Source: an uncultured Chlorobiaceae bacterium (lineage in GTDB: Bacteria > Bacteroidota > Chlorobiia > Chlorobiales > Chlorobiaceae). From it: DNA of 64,000 nucleotides. The notes beneath the pieces were generated by a model that was not told the origin of the DNA, ran no database searches, and saw only the letters and a program-made list of their open reading frames with translations. Below are positions 43,467 through 51,652 of the stretch, one piece after another. The position numbers and the translations under genes are program-made. The stretch spans positions 1-64,000 of the forward strand of contig CAJAIK010000047.1 of NCBI GenBank assembly GCA_903939765.1, read 5' to 3'. Each line of letters opens with the position of its first letter. The stretch's first letter is position 1.

Positions 43467-44384
43467 TCAGCGATGTGAAATTCTTTTGATAAGTGATTTG
43501 ATTTGTTTTTTAAAATCTGCCGGAATTATTGATTTCAAGAGATTCAAAGGCATCAGATCCGAGTATATAGCGTGTTTGTATCTTGTCATCTTTAAATATT
43601 TCCAATAAAGATATTTATAGGGATGGGTATTTGTTGAATGCCATGGTTTTGAACCGCTGGTGTAGTGAATTATTACTGGCCTATTTCTTGCCTCTTCTAA
43701 CTCTGCTTTGTCGAAGCAATCAAATTTTTCATCAAATGAAGGGCTGAATATTGACGATTGCTGGTTATACTTCAAAGGAACTTTTTTCCATTGGCCATTG
43801 ATAATCGCATTTAAGCCGCATTGATCAGGGAACCAGATTGATTGTGGATTTTTTTCAATAAAATCAATAACTTTTTTTTGTAGCCCTGATTTTTTCCAGA
43901 GTGCTAAATTAATCAGCATCATTCCGGAGTTGAAATATTTGGAAGTTATATTCATTTCTAATTGAACGTGTCGGTCAAAACCCGGATCTTCAATTGCGCA
44001 GACATAATAATCACCCAACTCCTGTTCATACAATTCTTTTATTGAGCCATTGACAATAATGTCGCAGTCGAGATAGAGTATCTTTTCCGTATTAATAAGT
44101 TCCGGAATCAGCAAGCGATAATATGTCCCTTTTGGATAATAGGGATGGGTGACGGCTAACGTAGCAAAAAGTTCATCTGAAATAATGATATGTTTTACTC
44201 GGCAGTTATATTTGTCAGTAATTTCTTTTATGTTTCGATAGCTTTTTTTTGACATACCACTGCTGATAATATAGATATCAATGGAAAGATCCTTATTGTT
44301 TTCCAATAATGATACCAATGCAGCACACAAGTGCTGGATATAGTTCCTGTCCGTAGCAAAGACGATGTTAATAATGTCGTTCAT
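43467..44384 (-). CDS. Glycosyltransferase family 8
   Basis: A 305-residue GT8 (LgtC/galactosyltransferase-like). INIVFATDRNYIQHLCAALV opens the nucleotide-sugar site; the DxD metal motif is in KILYLDCDIIVNG, and IWFPDQCGLNAII plus VIIHYTSGSKPWH complete the family pattern. It overlaps the upstream GT4 gene by 4 bases and is followed by a 160-base gap before the Wzc-like gene. The gene is more A/T-rich than most of the cluster. Confidence 0.92.
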   Translation of the reverse strand: MNDIINIVFATDRNYIQHLCAALVSLLENNKDLSIDIYIISSGMSKKSYRNIKEITDKYNCRVKHIIISDELFATLAVTHPYYPKGTYYRLLIPELINTEKILYLDCDIIVNGSIKELYEQELGDYYVCAIEDPGFDRHVQLEMNITSKYFNSGMMLINLALWKKSGLQKKVIDFIEKNPQSIWFPDQCGLNAIINGQWKKVPLKYNQQSSIFSPSFDEKFDCFDKAELEEARNRPVIIHYTSGSKPWHSTNTHPYKYLYWKYLKMTRYKHAIYSDLMPLNLLKSIIPADFKKQIKSLIKRISHR

Positions 44385-45577
44385 GTGACTGGGTGGTTTT
44401 CAGTGTGTTCAAGCGTTGACAAGAGGTGATCAACTCTTTTATCAAATGTTGTTTCAAAATCGTGCAGTCGTGAAAACAAAATACTTGCCCTGGACTTCTC
44501 CGAAATATCAGTTCTGTTTTTGTTGAGATTGATGATTATGTTTTTAATCTCATTGAGATCGTTTAATTTTGATCCCCATCCAATATCAGCCAACTCCAAC
44601 AACCCGGCAAAAGCCTTGTTTTTATACCCCACAATAGGCAAACCGCACGACAAGGTTTCCAGATAGGTGCAGGATGGGTCGCTTTGCCGGTGAAGAGAGA
44701 CAAATAAATCAACTTTTTGTTTGAGATCAGGGATAAGTTCGGTATAAAAATCTACTGCACCTGGCATGGATACGTAATTTTCAAGCTTATGCTCCCGAAT
44801 ACTTCTTTTCATCTCATTTTCCAGTTCCCCCGTGCCATATATGGTCATGAGAAAAGGAAAAGCCTCTTTTTTCAACATGCGGGCAAGAGTTATCAAGTGA
44901 TCCGCACCTTTCATCTGAATCAGGCGACCGGAAAAAGCGAGACGGAGCGGGTTGCCCTGAGAGAGGTAATCCAATCTTTTTTCAAGATCGGTATCGCTGA
45001 TACTGTGTTGGTTGTCAACGCGTGTATCGAAGTATAACAGGTTATTTTTAAATCTCTTGTATTCGTAATAAGCCGGTGTTCCATTCGACTGAAGAGCGTC
45101 CGCAAGTTGAAATGCGGCAACTCTTTTTTTTTCATGAAGCCAGATGTAAAGAAATCTGCGCAGCTTGACCAAAGGGTTTCTGGAGCTTAAAGAGGCTATT
45201 TGATATCGGGTTTCAGGTATGTACTCAATGACATAAACACATTTAATTTTTTCTTTTCTGCATAGCCCGCTTATGTGCAGTTGATTGTGCGAATCGCCTG
45301 AGGCAAGGACAAGGGAGACTCCCTTCAGATGTTTTGTATTGACTGTATCACCTTGTTCCATGGTGATGCAGCTAAAGGGGAGTTCCTTGGCTGTTTTTTT
45401 TATAGCACCAAATTCAGGGAGTTGAGAGTTCGTGGTCTCCATAAGGCAACTCACTTTTCCTGGCCACTTTTGGCCGTACAGAGCCATGCCATCGTAAAAT
45501 TTACGGTCAAAAATGAGGCTATCGCCCTGCTGCCATACAGGAACTGACGGGATAATAAGTAAATGCGGCTCTTTCAA
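44381..45577 (-). CDS. Glycosyltransferase family 4-like (group 1)
   Basis: A 398-residue GT-B protein. The C-terminal half has PLRLAFSGRLIQMKGADHLI, TIYGTGELENEM and VDLFVSLHRQSDPSCTYLET, the donor-binding pattern of group 1 transferases. The N-terminal half is more divergent. It overlaps the GT8 gene by 4 bases, implying paired action, and follows the Wza-like gene by 77 bases. Specificity unknown. Confidence 0.87.
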   Translation of the reverse strand: MKEPHLLIIPSVPVWQQGDSLIFDRKFYDGMALYGQKWPGKVSCLMETTNSQLPEFGAIKKTAKELPFSCITMEQGDTVNTKHLKGVSLVLASGDSHNQLHISGLCRKEKIKCVYVIEYIPETRYQIASLSSRNPLVKLRRFLYIWLHEKKRVAAFQLADALQSNGTPAYYEYKRFKNNLLYFDTRVDNQHSISDTDLEKRLDYLSQGNPLRLAFSGRLIQMKGADHLITLARMLKKEAFPFLMTIYGTGELENEMKRSIREHKLENYVSMPGAVDFYTELIPDLKQKVDLFVSLHRQSDPSCTYLETLSCGLPIVGYKNKAFAGLLELADIGWGSKLNDLNEIKNIIINLNKNRTDISEKSRASILFSRLHDFETTFDKRVDHLLSTLEHTENHPVT

Positions 45578-45654
45578 GTGGTTGCTCCCTCTTCAAGGTT
45601 AATACTCCTCAGTTTGATCTTCCGGGAACCAGTTTGCCCATGGATCATGTGCCC

Positions 45655-46782
45655 TTACTTCGCTGTGCCTGTTGTGGTCGTGCTGCTGCCGTTGACAAAT
45701 CCGGTTTGATTCCATAGCTTCTTACGCAATTCCTGCATGATTCCGAGTGTTTCAGCATCGGACGTGCCGAGGTTGAAAATCTGTAATGCAGGAGTCATTT
45801 TTTCAAGAGTATAATTGAATTTTGCCATGCCCGTCGCGCTTATATAGATAATGTCGTCAGGCAGCAGAGCAAAGTTTTGACTGAAATCCCCCTGTTCAAT
45901 CAATTTCTTGAGATCAACCTTGATGACGTCCCCCTTGGCATTTTGTTGCCTTATCAAGAAAATTTTTTCGGCATTTGCGTTTTTGTTGATTCCTCCTGCA
46001 AACATAATTGCCTTGAGGATAGTCATACCATCTTTCAACTGAATCGCACCTGGATTGAGCACTTCACCCATGACATAAATCACTTCATCATTAAGTTCAG
46101 GAATAAAAATAACGTCGTTGTTCAGTATCGGTGCATTGAGAGCCATGTTGCCGTTTTTGAGCAAGTCCTGCAAGTCAATCCAGATCACGCTCTCTTTACC
46201 CCGGATGATGGCGCATCTGGTGAGTTTTCCCTGATCGGGAAGTCCCCCGGCGAGAGCGAGCCCTTCAAGAAGCGTTCCTTTCCCCGGAAAATTAATGACG
46301 CCCGGTTTCGCGACACGTCCAAGAACAAATGCCTTGTTGTTGTGAAACTCCCGTAGCCAGACGGTTACCTCCGGCTCAATGTAGAGGGGAGTCAGTTTTT
46401 CGGTTACAAGTTTTTTTACCTCTTCCTGTGTGCAGTTTAAAACATTAATACTGCCTATTCTTGGAACTGCAATTAAGCCGTCAGGCGAGACAACAATATT
46501 TTCTTGCGACAGTTCGGGCCTGCGCCATACCTTGATGTTGACCAGGTCACCCGGCCCGAGACGATACTCATAGCGGCCAAGGGGAGTTATTTTCTCGATT
46601 TGCTCCACGGAGGCAAATTTTTGCTCTTTTTTTGGTTGAGTGGTAATAAAGTCTCTTTCTGGAGGGGAGGGGACACGAGTGGTCTTTGGCGAGAGACCAC
46701 TGCATGCCACCAAAAGCAATGGAATTGCCGTACACAGGAGTGCAATATGAAAAAATGATAAAAAGAGAGATTTATTCTTCAT
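45655..46782 (-). CDS. Polysaccharide export lipoprotein (Wza-like)
   Basis: A 375-residue outer-membrane export protein. The signal peptide (LFLSFFHIALLCTAIPLLLV) ends in the lipobox VACSG. The PES domain follows (YRLGPGDLVNIKVWRRPELS, then VVSPDGLIAVPRIGSINV), with two SLBB-type units (AFVLGRVAKPGVINFPGKGT and VIYVMGEVLNPGAIQLKDGM). It should form the export channel with the Wzc-like protein. 57 bases separate it from the upstream acetyltransferase gene. Confidence 0.93.
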   Translation of the reverse strand: MKNKSLFLSFFHIALLCTAIPLLLVACSGLSPKTTRVPSPPERDFITTQPKKEQKFASVEQIEKITPLGRYEYRLGPGDLVNIKVWRRPELSQENIVVSPDGLIAVPRIGSINVLNCTQEEVKKLVTEKLTPLYIEPEVTVWLREFHNNKAFVLGRVAKPGVINFPGKGTLLEGLALAGGLPDQGKLTRCAIIRGKESVIWIDLQDLLKNGNMALNAPILNNDVIFIPELNDEVIYVMGEVLNPGAIQLKDGMTILKAIMFAGGINKNANAEKIFLIRQQNAKGDVIKVDLKKLIEQGDFSQNFALLPDDIIYISATGMAKFNYTLEKMTPALQIFNLGTSDAETLGIMQELRKKLWNQTGFVNGSSTTTTGTAK

Positions 46783-46839
46783 TGTATAACGAGTGCTGAG
46801 TGTCAGGGATTGAAGATGTCAAGAGTACTTGTTTCTCAT

Positions 46840-47352
46840 CTATCCTTCTTTTTTAAGAATGATTTTTGCAGGAACTCCTACGGCAATAGCGTTATTTGGT
46901 ACCGCTGAAATGACGACAGCATTTGCCCCGATATCGACATTATTACCGATGGTGATGTTCCCCAAAATTTTTGCCCCAGCCCCGATATTGACATTGTTAC
47001 CAATACGGGGAGCCGCCTTCTCTTCAATATTTTTCAGGCCTATGGTTACACCGTTTCTCAGAATACAGTTATCACCGAAGCTTGCATATCCGCTGACGAT
47101 GATATCACCAAAATGATCAATGCGGAAATTTGCTCCAACCGGTACTTCGCAGGGAAGTTCAATGCCGGTTACTATCTGGATGAGCTTGTAAAGCAGCCTG
47201 TAGAGCAGGGAAAACGGTTTGCGTATTATGCTGTTTTTTATGGTATAGCGCCACCGTCCGAAACGGTAGACCAGCATCACCCAGAATCCCTGGCTGCTCC
47301 ATGCGCCATCATAGGTTGCAAGATCGGCCTGTATATTGTTGAACAGTTTCAT
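46840..47352 (-). CDS. Serine acetyltransferase-like protein (CysE/EpsC type)
   Basis: A 170-residue hexapeptide-repeat protein. The helical N-terminus has the polysaccharide-locus signature QADLATYDGAWSSQGFWVML with YRFGRWRY; the beta-helix includes GANFRIDHFGDIIVSGYAS, FGDNCILRNGVTIGL and repeats of IGNNV type, ending VPAKIILKK. The acetyl-CoA His is in RIDHFG. It is 8 bases downstream of the GT2 gene. It is the second such acetyltransferase in the cluster. Confidence 0.87.
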   Translation of the reverse strand: MKLFNNIQADLATYDGAWSSQGFWVMLVYRFGRWRYTIKNSIIRKPFSLLYRLLYKLIQIVTGIELPCEVPVGANFRIDHFGDIIVSGYASFGDNCILRNGVTIGLKNIEEKAAPRIGNNVNIGAGAKILGNITIGNNVDIGANAVVISAVPNNAIAVGVPAKIILKKEG

Positions 47353-47360
47353 AGGCAGCG

Positions 47361-48368
47361 TTACCAGGGAGATGGCGGTGAAAAAGTTCCAAATTTTGTT
47401 TCTTTCAATGATTGCACGATCTGCATGATCACTGAAACTGCGGCTGATCGTTTTTTTTCAGCATTACCGAACGGCAAAATCAAGTTTTTCGTGTAGCGGG
47501 CAGCGTGCCAAAGCAGCTCAACCCCAGCGGTTGAGAGTACGGCTATAATCCCTTTGTTTTTAAAGTAATAAAGCCATTCGCTTCGCATTCTGAAGGTCAG
47601 TACCTGTGCAGCTTTATTGTCAAATGTTTTGTCTTTTCTTGTCTTGCTGCAGGCACCACCAATGTGCATGACTTCCGCATCATGGATAAAATAGACTTTC
47701 CATCCTGCCTTTTTTGCCCTGAGACAGAGATCAGTCTCTTCGTAATAGATATAAAACCGTTCATCAAAGGCTCCTATGGCATCAATCATCTCTTTGCGAA
47801 TAATGGTGAATGTGCCTGGTACCCAGTCGACCTCCAGAGGATGATCATGCGCGAAGCCACCGAACTCATGACGATTGAGAAGTGGTGAGTGAGGAAATTT
47901 TCCACTCAACCCCGAGAGGGTAAGGAGTTTTGAAAGTGCTGAAGGGAATCGTCTGGCGCTTGGCTCAAGCCGTCCTTCGGGTGAGATGATTTTTCCGCCC
48001 GCAAGGCCGCATTTTGGAGTCCGTTCCATGAATGCCAGGCAGTTTTCGATTGAGGCAGGTCTGATATAGGCGTCAGGGTTGAGAAGAATGATGTAGCGGC
48101 CCGATGCCAGCGCAAAGGCCTGATTATTTGCCGCTGCAAAGCCGAGATTTTGGTTGTTGGCAATCAGGCGGATAGAGGGGAAATCGCGCTGCACCATGGC
48201 AGCAGAGTCATCGGCGGAGTTGTTGTCGACGACAAAGACCTCCATATCAACACCTTTACTGTTCTCAAAAAGTGCCTCAAGAGCATTGCGGAGAATCTCC
48301 CTTGTGTTATAACTGACAATGATAACCGATACCATTGAATTATCTGGGGTTATTGGTTTATGTGTCAT
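47361..48368 (-). CDS. Glycosyltransferase family 2 (rhamnosyltransferase-like)
   Basis: A 335-residue GT2. VSVIIVSYNTREILRNALEA, VFVVDNNSADDSAAMVQRDF, LLNPDAYIRP (the metal-binding DxD-like region) and VDWVPGTFTIIRKEMID, then YYEETDLCLRAKKAGW, are the classic order for bacterial rhamnosyltransferase-like GT2s. A short C-terminal hydrophobic stretch follows. Its start overlaps the end of the HATPase gene by 11 bases. Confidence 0.92.
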   Translation of the reverse strand: MTHKPITPDNSMVSVIIVSYNTREILRNALEALFENSKGVDMEVFVVDNNSADDSAAMVQRDFPSIRLIANNQNLGFAAANNQAFALASGRYIILLNPDAYIRPASIENCLAFMERTPKCGLAGGKIISPEGRLEPSARRFPSALSKLLTLSGLSGKFPHSPLLNRHEFGGFAHDHPLEVDWVPGTFTIIRKEMIDAIGAFDERFYIYYEETDLCLRAKKAGWKVYFIHDAEVMHIGGACSKTRKDKTFDNKAAQVLTFRMRSEWLYYFKNKGIIAVLSTAGVELLWHAARYTKNLILPFGNAEKKRSAAVSVIMQIVQSLKETKFGTFSPPSPW

Positions 48369-48795
48369 GCGTCATCGTTGCCTGCTTTGTCATTGTCAGT
48401 ATGTTGGTGTCATCTTCTCTTGTGTAGGACACCGTGTCCATAAGTCGATGAATCAAAAAAAGTCCATACCCTCCTTCGGGATAGCTGCTGATGTCCGGCG
48501 CCTGTGTCACAGGATTAAATTGTGAATTAGTATCAATGATACTGACAGCCAGAGAGTTGTTGTCGGAACTGAAGCGTATCGTCACCTGTTTTTCCGGTTG
48601 CGCAGGTTTCGCATAGCGTACCGAGTTTGTAAAGGCTTCACTGACAGAAAGTTCATAAGCGTGACAAAATTCTGCAATGTCCGTAGAATTACAGGTGAAA
48701 TCAGCGAAAATTTCGGCAACATTACAGGCTATAATTGAGGCAACACGCACATAACGAAGGTTCGCCTGCAATGTCAGGGTGATTATCGGGTTCAT
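48358..48795 (-). CDS. RsbW-like HATPase anti-sigma/switch kinase
   Basis: A 145-residue GHKL ATPase of the RsbW/SpoIIAB type. The N box is in YELSVSEAFTNSVRYA; the G1 box is altered (IIDTNSQF instead of DxGxG); the G2-like GGYGLFLIHRLMD is intact. Such kinases phosphorylate a STAS protein on serine and are opposed by a PP2C phosphatase. Both partner types are encoded within the next 6 kb upstream. It lies 36 bases after the STAS gene stop at 48832 and overlaps the GT2 gene by 11 bases. Confidence 0.85.
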   Translation of the reverse strand: MNPIITLTLQANLRYVRVASIIACNVAEIFADFTCNSTDIAEFCHAYELSVSEAFTNSVRYAKPAQPEKQVTIRFSSDNNSLAVSIIDTNSQFNPVTQAPDISSYPEGGYGLFLIHRLMDTVSYTREDDTNILTMTKQATMTHDT

Positions 48796-48831
48796 AAGTA
48801 AGACGATTTACGTTTTCGTTTGCCCCTTTAT

Positions 48832-49155
48832 TCAAGCTTCTGCTGCGGCCGATACATCATCGTAAATATCAAATAATGTATATGCCTGTGTGATTTCAAA
48901 TACTTTTTTTACTCGTTCATTCATTCTTGCCAGTTTCATAACAGCACTGCCTGTCTTTTTTTTCCTGGCGATTCCTACCAGTGCTCCGAGGCCGCTACTG
49001 TCAAGAAACTCAACATTTTCCAGGTCAATTACAAGAGATTGCTCATCCGGCATACCTGCAATATACGTTTTCAGCTTAGGCGCAGACGAGGCATTGAGAA
49101 TGCCCTGCAGAGAGACAATGGCATAGTTGTTGATGGTCTTTTCACTGATATTCAT
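48832..49155 (-). CDS. STAS-domain anti-anti-sigma-type protein (first copy)
   Basis: A 107-residue STAS protein: MNISEKTINNYAIVSLQG, then LVIDLENVEFLDSSGLGALV. The second Ser of the DSSGLG loop is the usual phosphorylation site, and it is conserved. ATG 49167 would add four residues and starts one base after the stop of the preceding gene, so translational coupling is possible. It probably is the substrate of the adjacent HATPase. Confidence 0.87.
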   Translation of the reverse strand: MNISEKTINNYAIVSLQGILNASSAPKLKTYIAGMPDEQSLVIDLENVEFLDSSGLGALVGIARKKKTGSAVMKLARMNERVKKVFEITQAYTLFDIYDDVSAAAEA

Positions 49156-49168
49156 GCGTAAATACATG

Positions 49169-50548
49169 TTAATGAGTTCTGTGGAAAAGGGCTTTTTGCG
49201 TCATAGCAATATCCTTCAGGGGATCGCTGTGAACAGCATAATAATGTTCGACGATTTCTGTATCAATGCCAATTTCAGGCCACTCTTCAGCCTCTGCATA
49301 GCTGAAGACCGCTGGTCGGTAGCCTGCAGGGCTGTTCGGAAGAAGCGGAATGGCAGGGTTGAGTGGTCGTGGCTGATTGCCGATAAGGGCAAGCTTGCCA
49401 CTGAGTACTTTGAAGAGCAGGGTAAAGCGATCAAGAGAGAGTGCTTTGGCAAATGCGCTGAGCGCACCCGTGCACTCAATGGTTGTACTCGTCAGCGTAA
49501 CATATTTTCCTTGCCGTTCAGCGTAGTATTGCTCTTTTTTTCTTTTCCATTTACCTTGCATACCCAATATCGGGCGGAGCAAAAGCCAGGGAAAAAGCTG
49601 CAGAAGAATCAGAAAAGTGGCTCCAAGGGTGTGTACCAAACGCCGAAGCAGTGCGCCTGCCACTTTTGACTTTGTCATAGTGGTCAAAAGGTGAGGGTCT
49701 TCCATGACAATGACGGTACCGCTTTCAGGATCAATAAGGAGGTTGCCTGCCGCTATCTTGTTTTTAACCTCAAGATGTTCACCGATATACGTGTTGCCGA
49801 TGACTATACTGCCTGAAATGACACTTTCCCTGTCGATAATGACGTTGCTCCCGATGACGCTGTTTCTGTCTATAATCGCATTGGTCATGATCTGCACATT
49901 ATTGCCAATAATGACCGGCTTTATTATTTCTGCGCTTTTTGGGATGATGACATTCCTGCCGATATAGCAGTCCTCTTCGCTGCTGTAGCCTGGTATGACA
50001 TAGTGGGTTAATCCTGTGCGGAGGATTTCCATGGATAGCTCATAATACTTGCCGATTGAGTCAAGAGCGGCAAGTGAAAATGGTAACGTTCCGGGAGCCT
50101 CTGTTTTTGTTGTTGAGGTACCTGCAAGGCTGATGCTGCCGTGCGGGCAACCGAGAAGCTCTCCGGTGGGGAGTGAAGCAAAAAGTGATGCGTACTCTCT
50201 CTTTTTGTTGTAGCGGATAAAGAGGAAGCCGCTGATGATGATGACCCGTCCGTCCAGACAGAAACGCCGGTTTTTGTCAATGACGGTAGAGATATCGTCT
50301 CCAGGACGCATGCTCCCATAGCTTATTTCAACGCCCCATCGGCTTCCGTTTTCGCAGTAATGCTCCACATCTCCAAGCACTCCGTCGCTTACTATTCGCA
50401 GGGCATCGCTGCCTGCAAGGATCGCAAAGTCTACAAGGAATTCGATAAAAGGCTTGTTGCATATCGGAACAAGCAAAGGATGAACGCCGGGAAACAGATC
50501 GATAAGCCACTCATACTCCTGCTTTTTGATGACAAGAAGTGTTTTCAT
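49169..50548 (-). CDS. Nucleotidyltransferase-like / beta-helix / degenerate sugar transferase fusion
   Basis: A 459-residue fusion. Residues 1-170 resemble a sugar nucleotidyltransferase (HPLLVPICNKPFIEFLVDFA) but the catalytic GGxGTRL loop is missing; residues about 195-265 form hexapeptide repeats (VIIGNNVQIMTNAIIDRNSV); residues 300-459 contain a membrane segment (LGATFLILLQLFPWLLL) and a sugar-transferase-like end (SLDRFTLLFKVLSGKLALIG, then NQPRPLN) that lacks the DELPQ and KFRSM catalytic motifs. It is probably a non-catalytic or regulatory scaffold. The lone N-terminal Met gives a normal operon spacing of 11 bases after the second STAS gene. Confidence 0.72.
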   Translation of the reverse strand: MKTLLVIKKQEYEWLIDLFPGVHPLLVPICNKPFIEFLVDFAILAGSDALRIVSDGVLGDVEHYCENGSRWGVEISYGSMRPGDDISTVIDKNRRFCLDGRVIIISGFLFIRYNKKREYASLFASLPTGELLGCPHGSISLAGTSTTKTEAPGTLPFSLAALDSIGKYYELSMEILRTGLTHYVIPGYSSEEDCYIGRNVIIPKSAEIIKPVIIGNNVQIMTNAIIDRNSVIGSNVIIDRESVISGSIVIGNTYIGEHLEVKNKIAAGNLLIDPESGTVIVMEDPHLLTTMTKSKVAGALLRRLVHTLGATFLILLQLFPWLLLRPILGMQGKWKRKKEQYYAERQGKYVTLTSTTIECTGALSAFAKALSLDRFTLLFKVLSGKLALIGNQPRPLNPAIPLLPNSPAGYRPAVFSYAEAEEWPEIGIDTEIVEHYYAVHSDPLKDIAMTQKALFHRTH

Positions 50549-50559
50549 GGAGCTTTTTG

Positions 50560-50913
50560 TTATTTCGGACTAACCGTCCTGAATGATTGTATAGCCTCAG
50601 AGCTGCTTGAAAAAACCGAAAAGAGTTGTTTTGCCTTTGTGAGCTCAAAAACCATGGCGACTTTCGGGCTGAGAGCTGCAAGTTTCACGTCACCATGATG
50701 TTCAAGCGCTTTGCGCAGACAGGAGACAATCGCCCCGAGCCCCGAGCTATCGATAAAGTCAAGCTCTGTGCAGTCAAAAACAAAATTGCTTGCCTGCAGT
50801 AACCATTGAGCGAAAGCCTTTTGCAGCTCGTTGCTGTTACTGGCATCAACTCTTTTTTTTAGAAGTACAACACCGAGAGGTTGGGTTGTTGATGTGTCGA
50901 GATGAAAAATCAT
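50560..50913 (-). CDS. STAS-domain anti-anti-sigma-type protein (second copy)
   Basis: A 117-residue STAS protein with FVFDCTELDFIDSSGLGAIV; the phosphorylatable Ser is present. Its N-terminus (LDTSTTQPLGVVLLKKRVDA) differs clearly from the other STAS copy 1.4 kb away, so the two are not recent duplicates. Spacing to the neighbours is 11 and 14 bases. It may answer to the same HATPase and phosphatase, or to a different output. Confidence 0.87.
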   Translation of the reverse strand: MIFHLDTSTTQPLGVVLLKKRVDASNSNELQKAFAQWLLQASNFVFDCTELDFIDSSGLGAIVSCLRKALEHHGDVKLAALSPKVAMVFELTKAKQLFSVFSSSSEAIQSFRTVSPK

Positions 50914-50927
50914 TGCGTTCTCCAGTG

Positions 50928-51647
50928 TTAATAAGCACCCTTTCCGGTCAGGACGGCAGGGATGGTTTTCAGAAGCAGAAGAATATCATTAAGAAAACTT
51001 GCACTTTGGATGTACTGCATATCAAGCTTGACCTGATCAGTAAATGGAATGTCGCTTCTTCCGCTGACCTGCCACAAACAGGTGATTCCAGGGATGACGT
51101 GCAGCCGCTTGCGTTGCTCAAGGGTATACTTTGCAACTTCTCCCGGCAAGGGAGGTCTTGGTCCGACAAGGCTCATATCGCCAATCAGAACGTTGAGGAG
51201 TTGTGGCAGCTCATCAATACTGAACTTACGGATGATTTTTCCTACCCTCGTAATTCTCGGATCTTTTTTCATTTTGAAAATCACGCCGGCAGCAGATTCA
51301 TTCCGATCGGCCAACTCCTGTTTGAATTTTTCGGCATTGACAACCATTGAACGGAATTTATAAAACCTGAAATGCCTGCCGTTCTGGCCAACACGTATCT
51401 GAGCATAAAAGATCGATCCAGGGTCTTCCATCCAGATGGCACAGGCAGTAACACACAGAAGAGGGAGCAAAACAACCAGCGCGGCTACTGAGACGCTGAT
51501 ATCAAGCACTCTTTTCAGTATGTAGGAAAATCTGATGGTTGATTCCCATGCGGCAACTTTCATGGCTCGCCGGTAACGTACCTTTGGGTTGAGTGAGCCA
51601 CTGATTTGTCGAATCAGTTCCTTTCTTACGGTCGGATCGAGATCCAT
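50928..51647 (-). CDS. Initiating sugar transferase (undecaprenyl-phosphate phosphoglycosyltransferase)
   Basis: A 239-residue small phosphoglycosyltransferase that starts repeat-unit assembly by moving a sugar-phosphate to undecaprenyl phosphate. After one membrane-inserted helix (RVLDISVSVAALVVLLPLLC) come the catalytic motifs FRFYKFRSMVVNAEKF, RKFSIDELPQLLNVL, GDMSLVGPRPPLP and PGITCLWQVSGRS, all intact. The N-terminal 40 residues are soluble, and no five-helix WbaP-type membrane domain is present. It is the only PGT in the cluster with full catalytic motifs. Confidence 0.93.
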   Translation of the reverse strand: MDLDPTVRKELIRQISGSLNPKVRYRRAMKVAAWESTIRFSYILKRVLDISVSVAALVVLLPLLCVTACAIWMEDPGSIFYAQIRVGQNGRHFRFYKFRSMVVNAEKFKQELADRNESAAGVIFKMKKDPRITRVGKIIRKFSIDELPQLLNVLIGDMSLVGPRPPLPGEVAKYTLEQRKRLHVIPGITCLWQVSGRSDIPFTDQVKLDMQYIQSASFLNDILLLLKTIPAVLTGKGAY

Positions 51648-51652
51648 GAAAT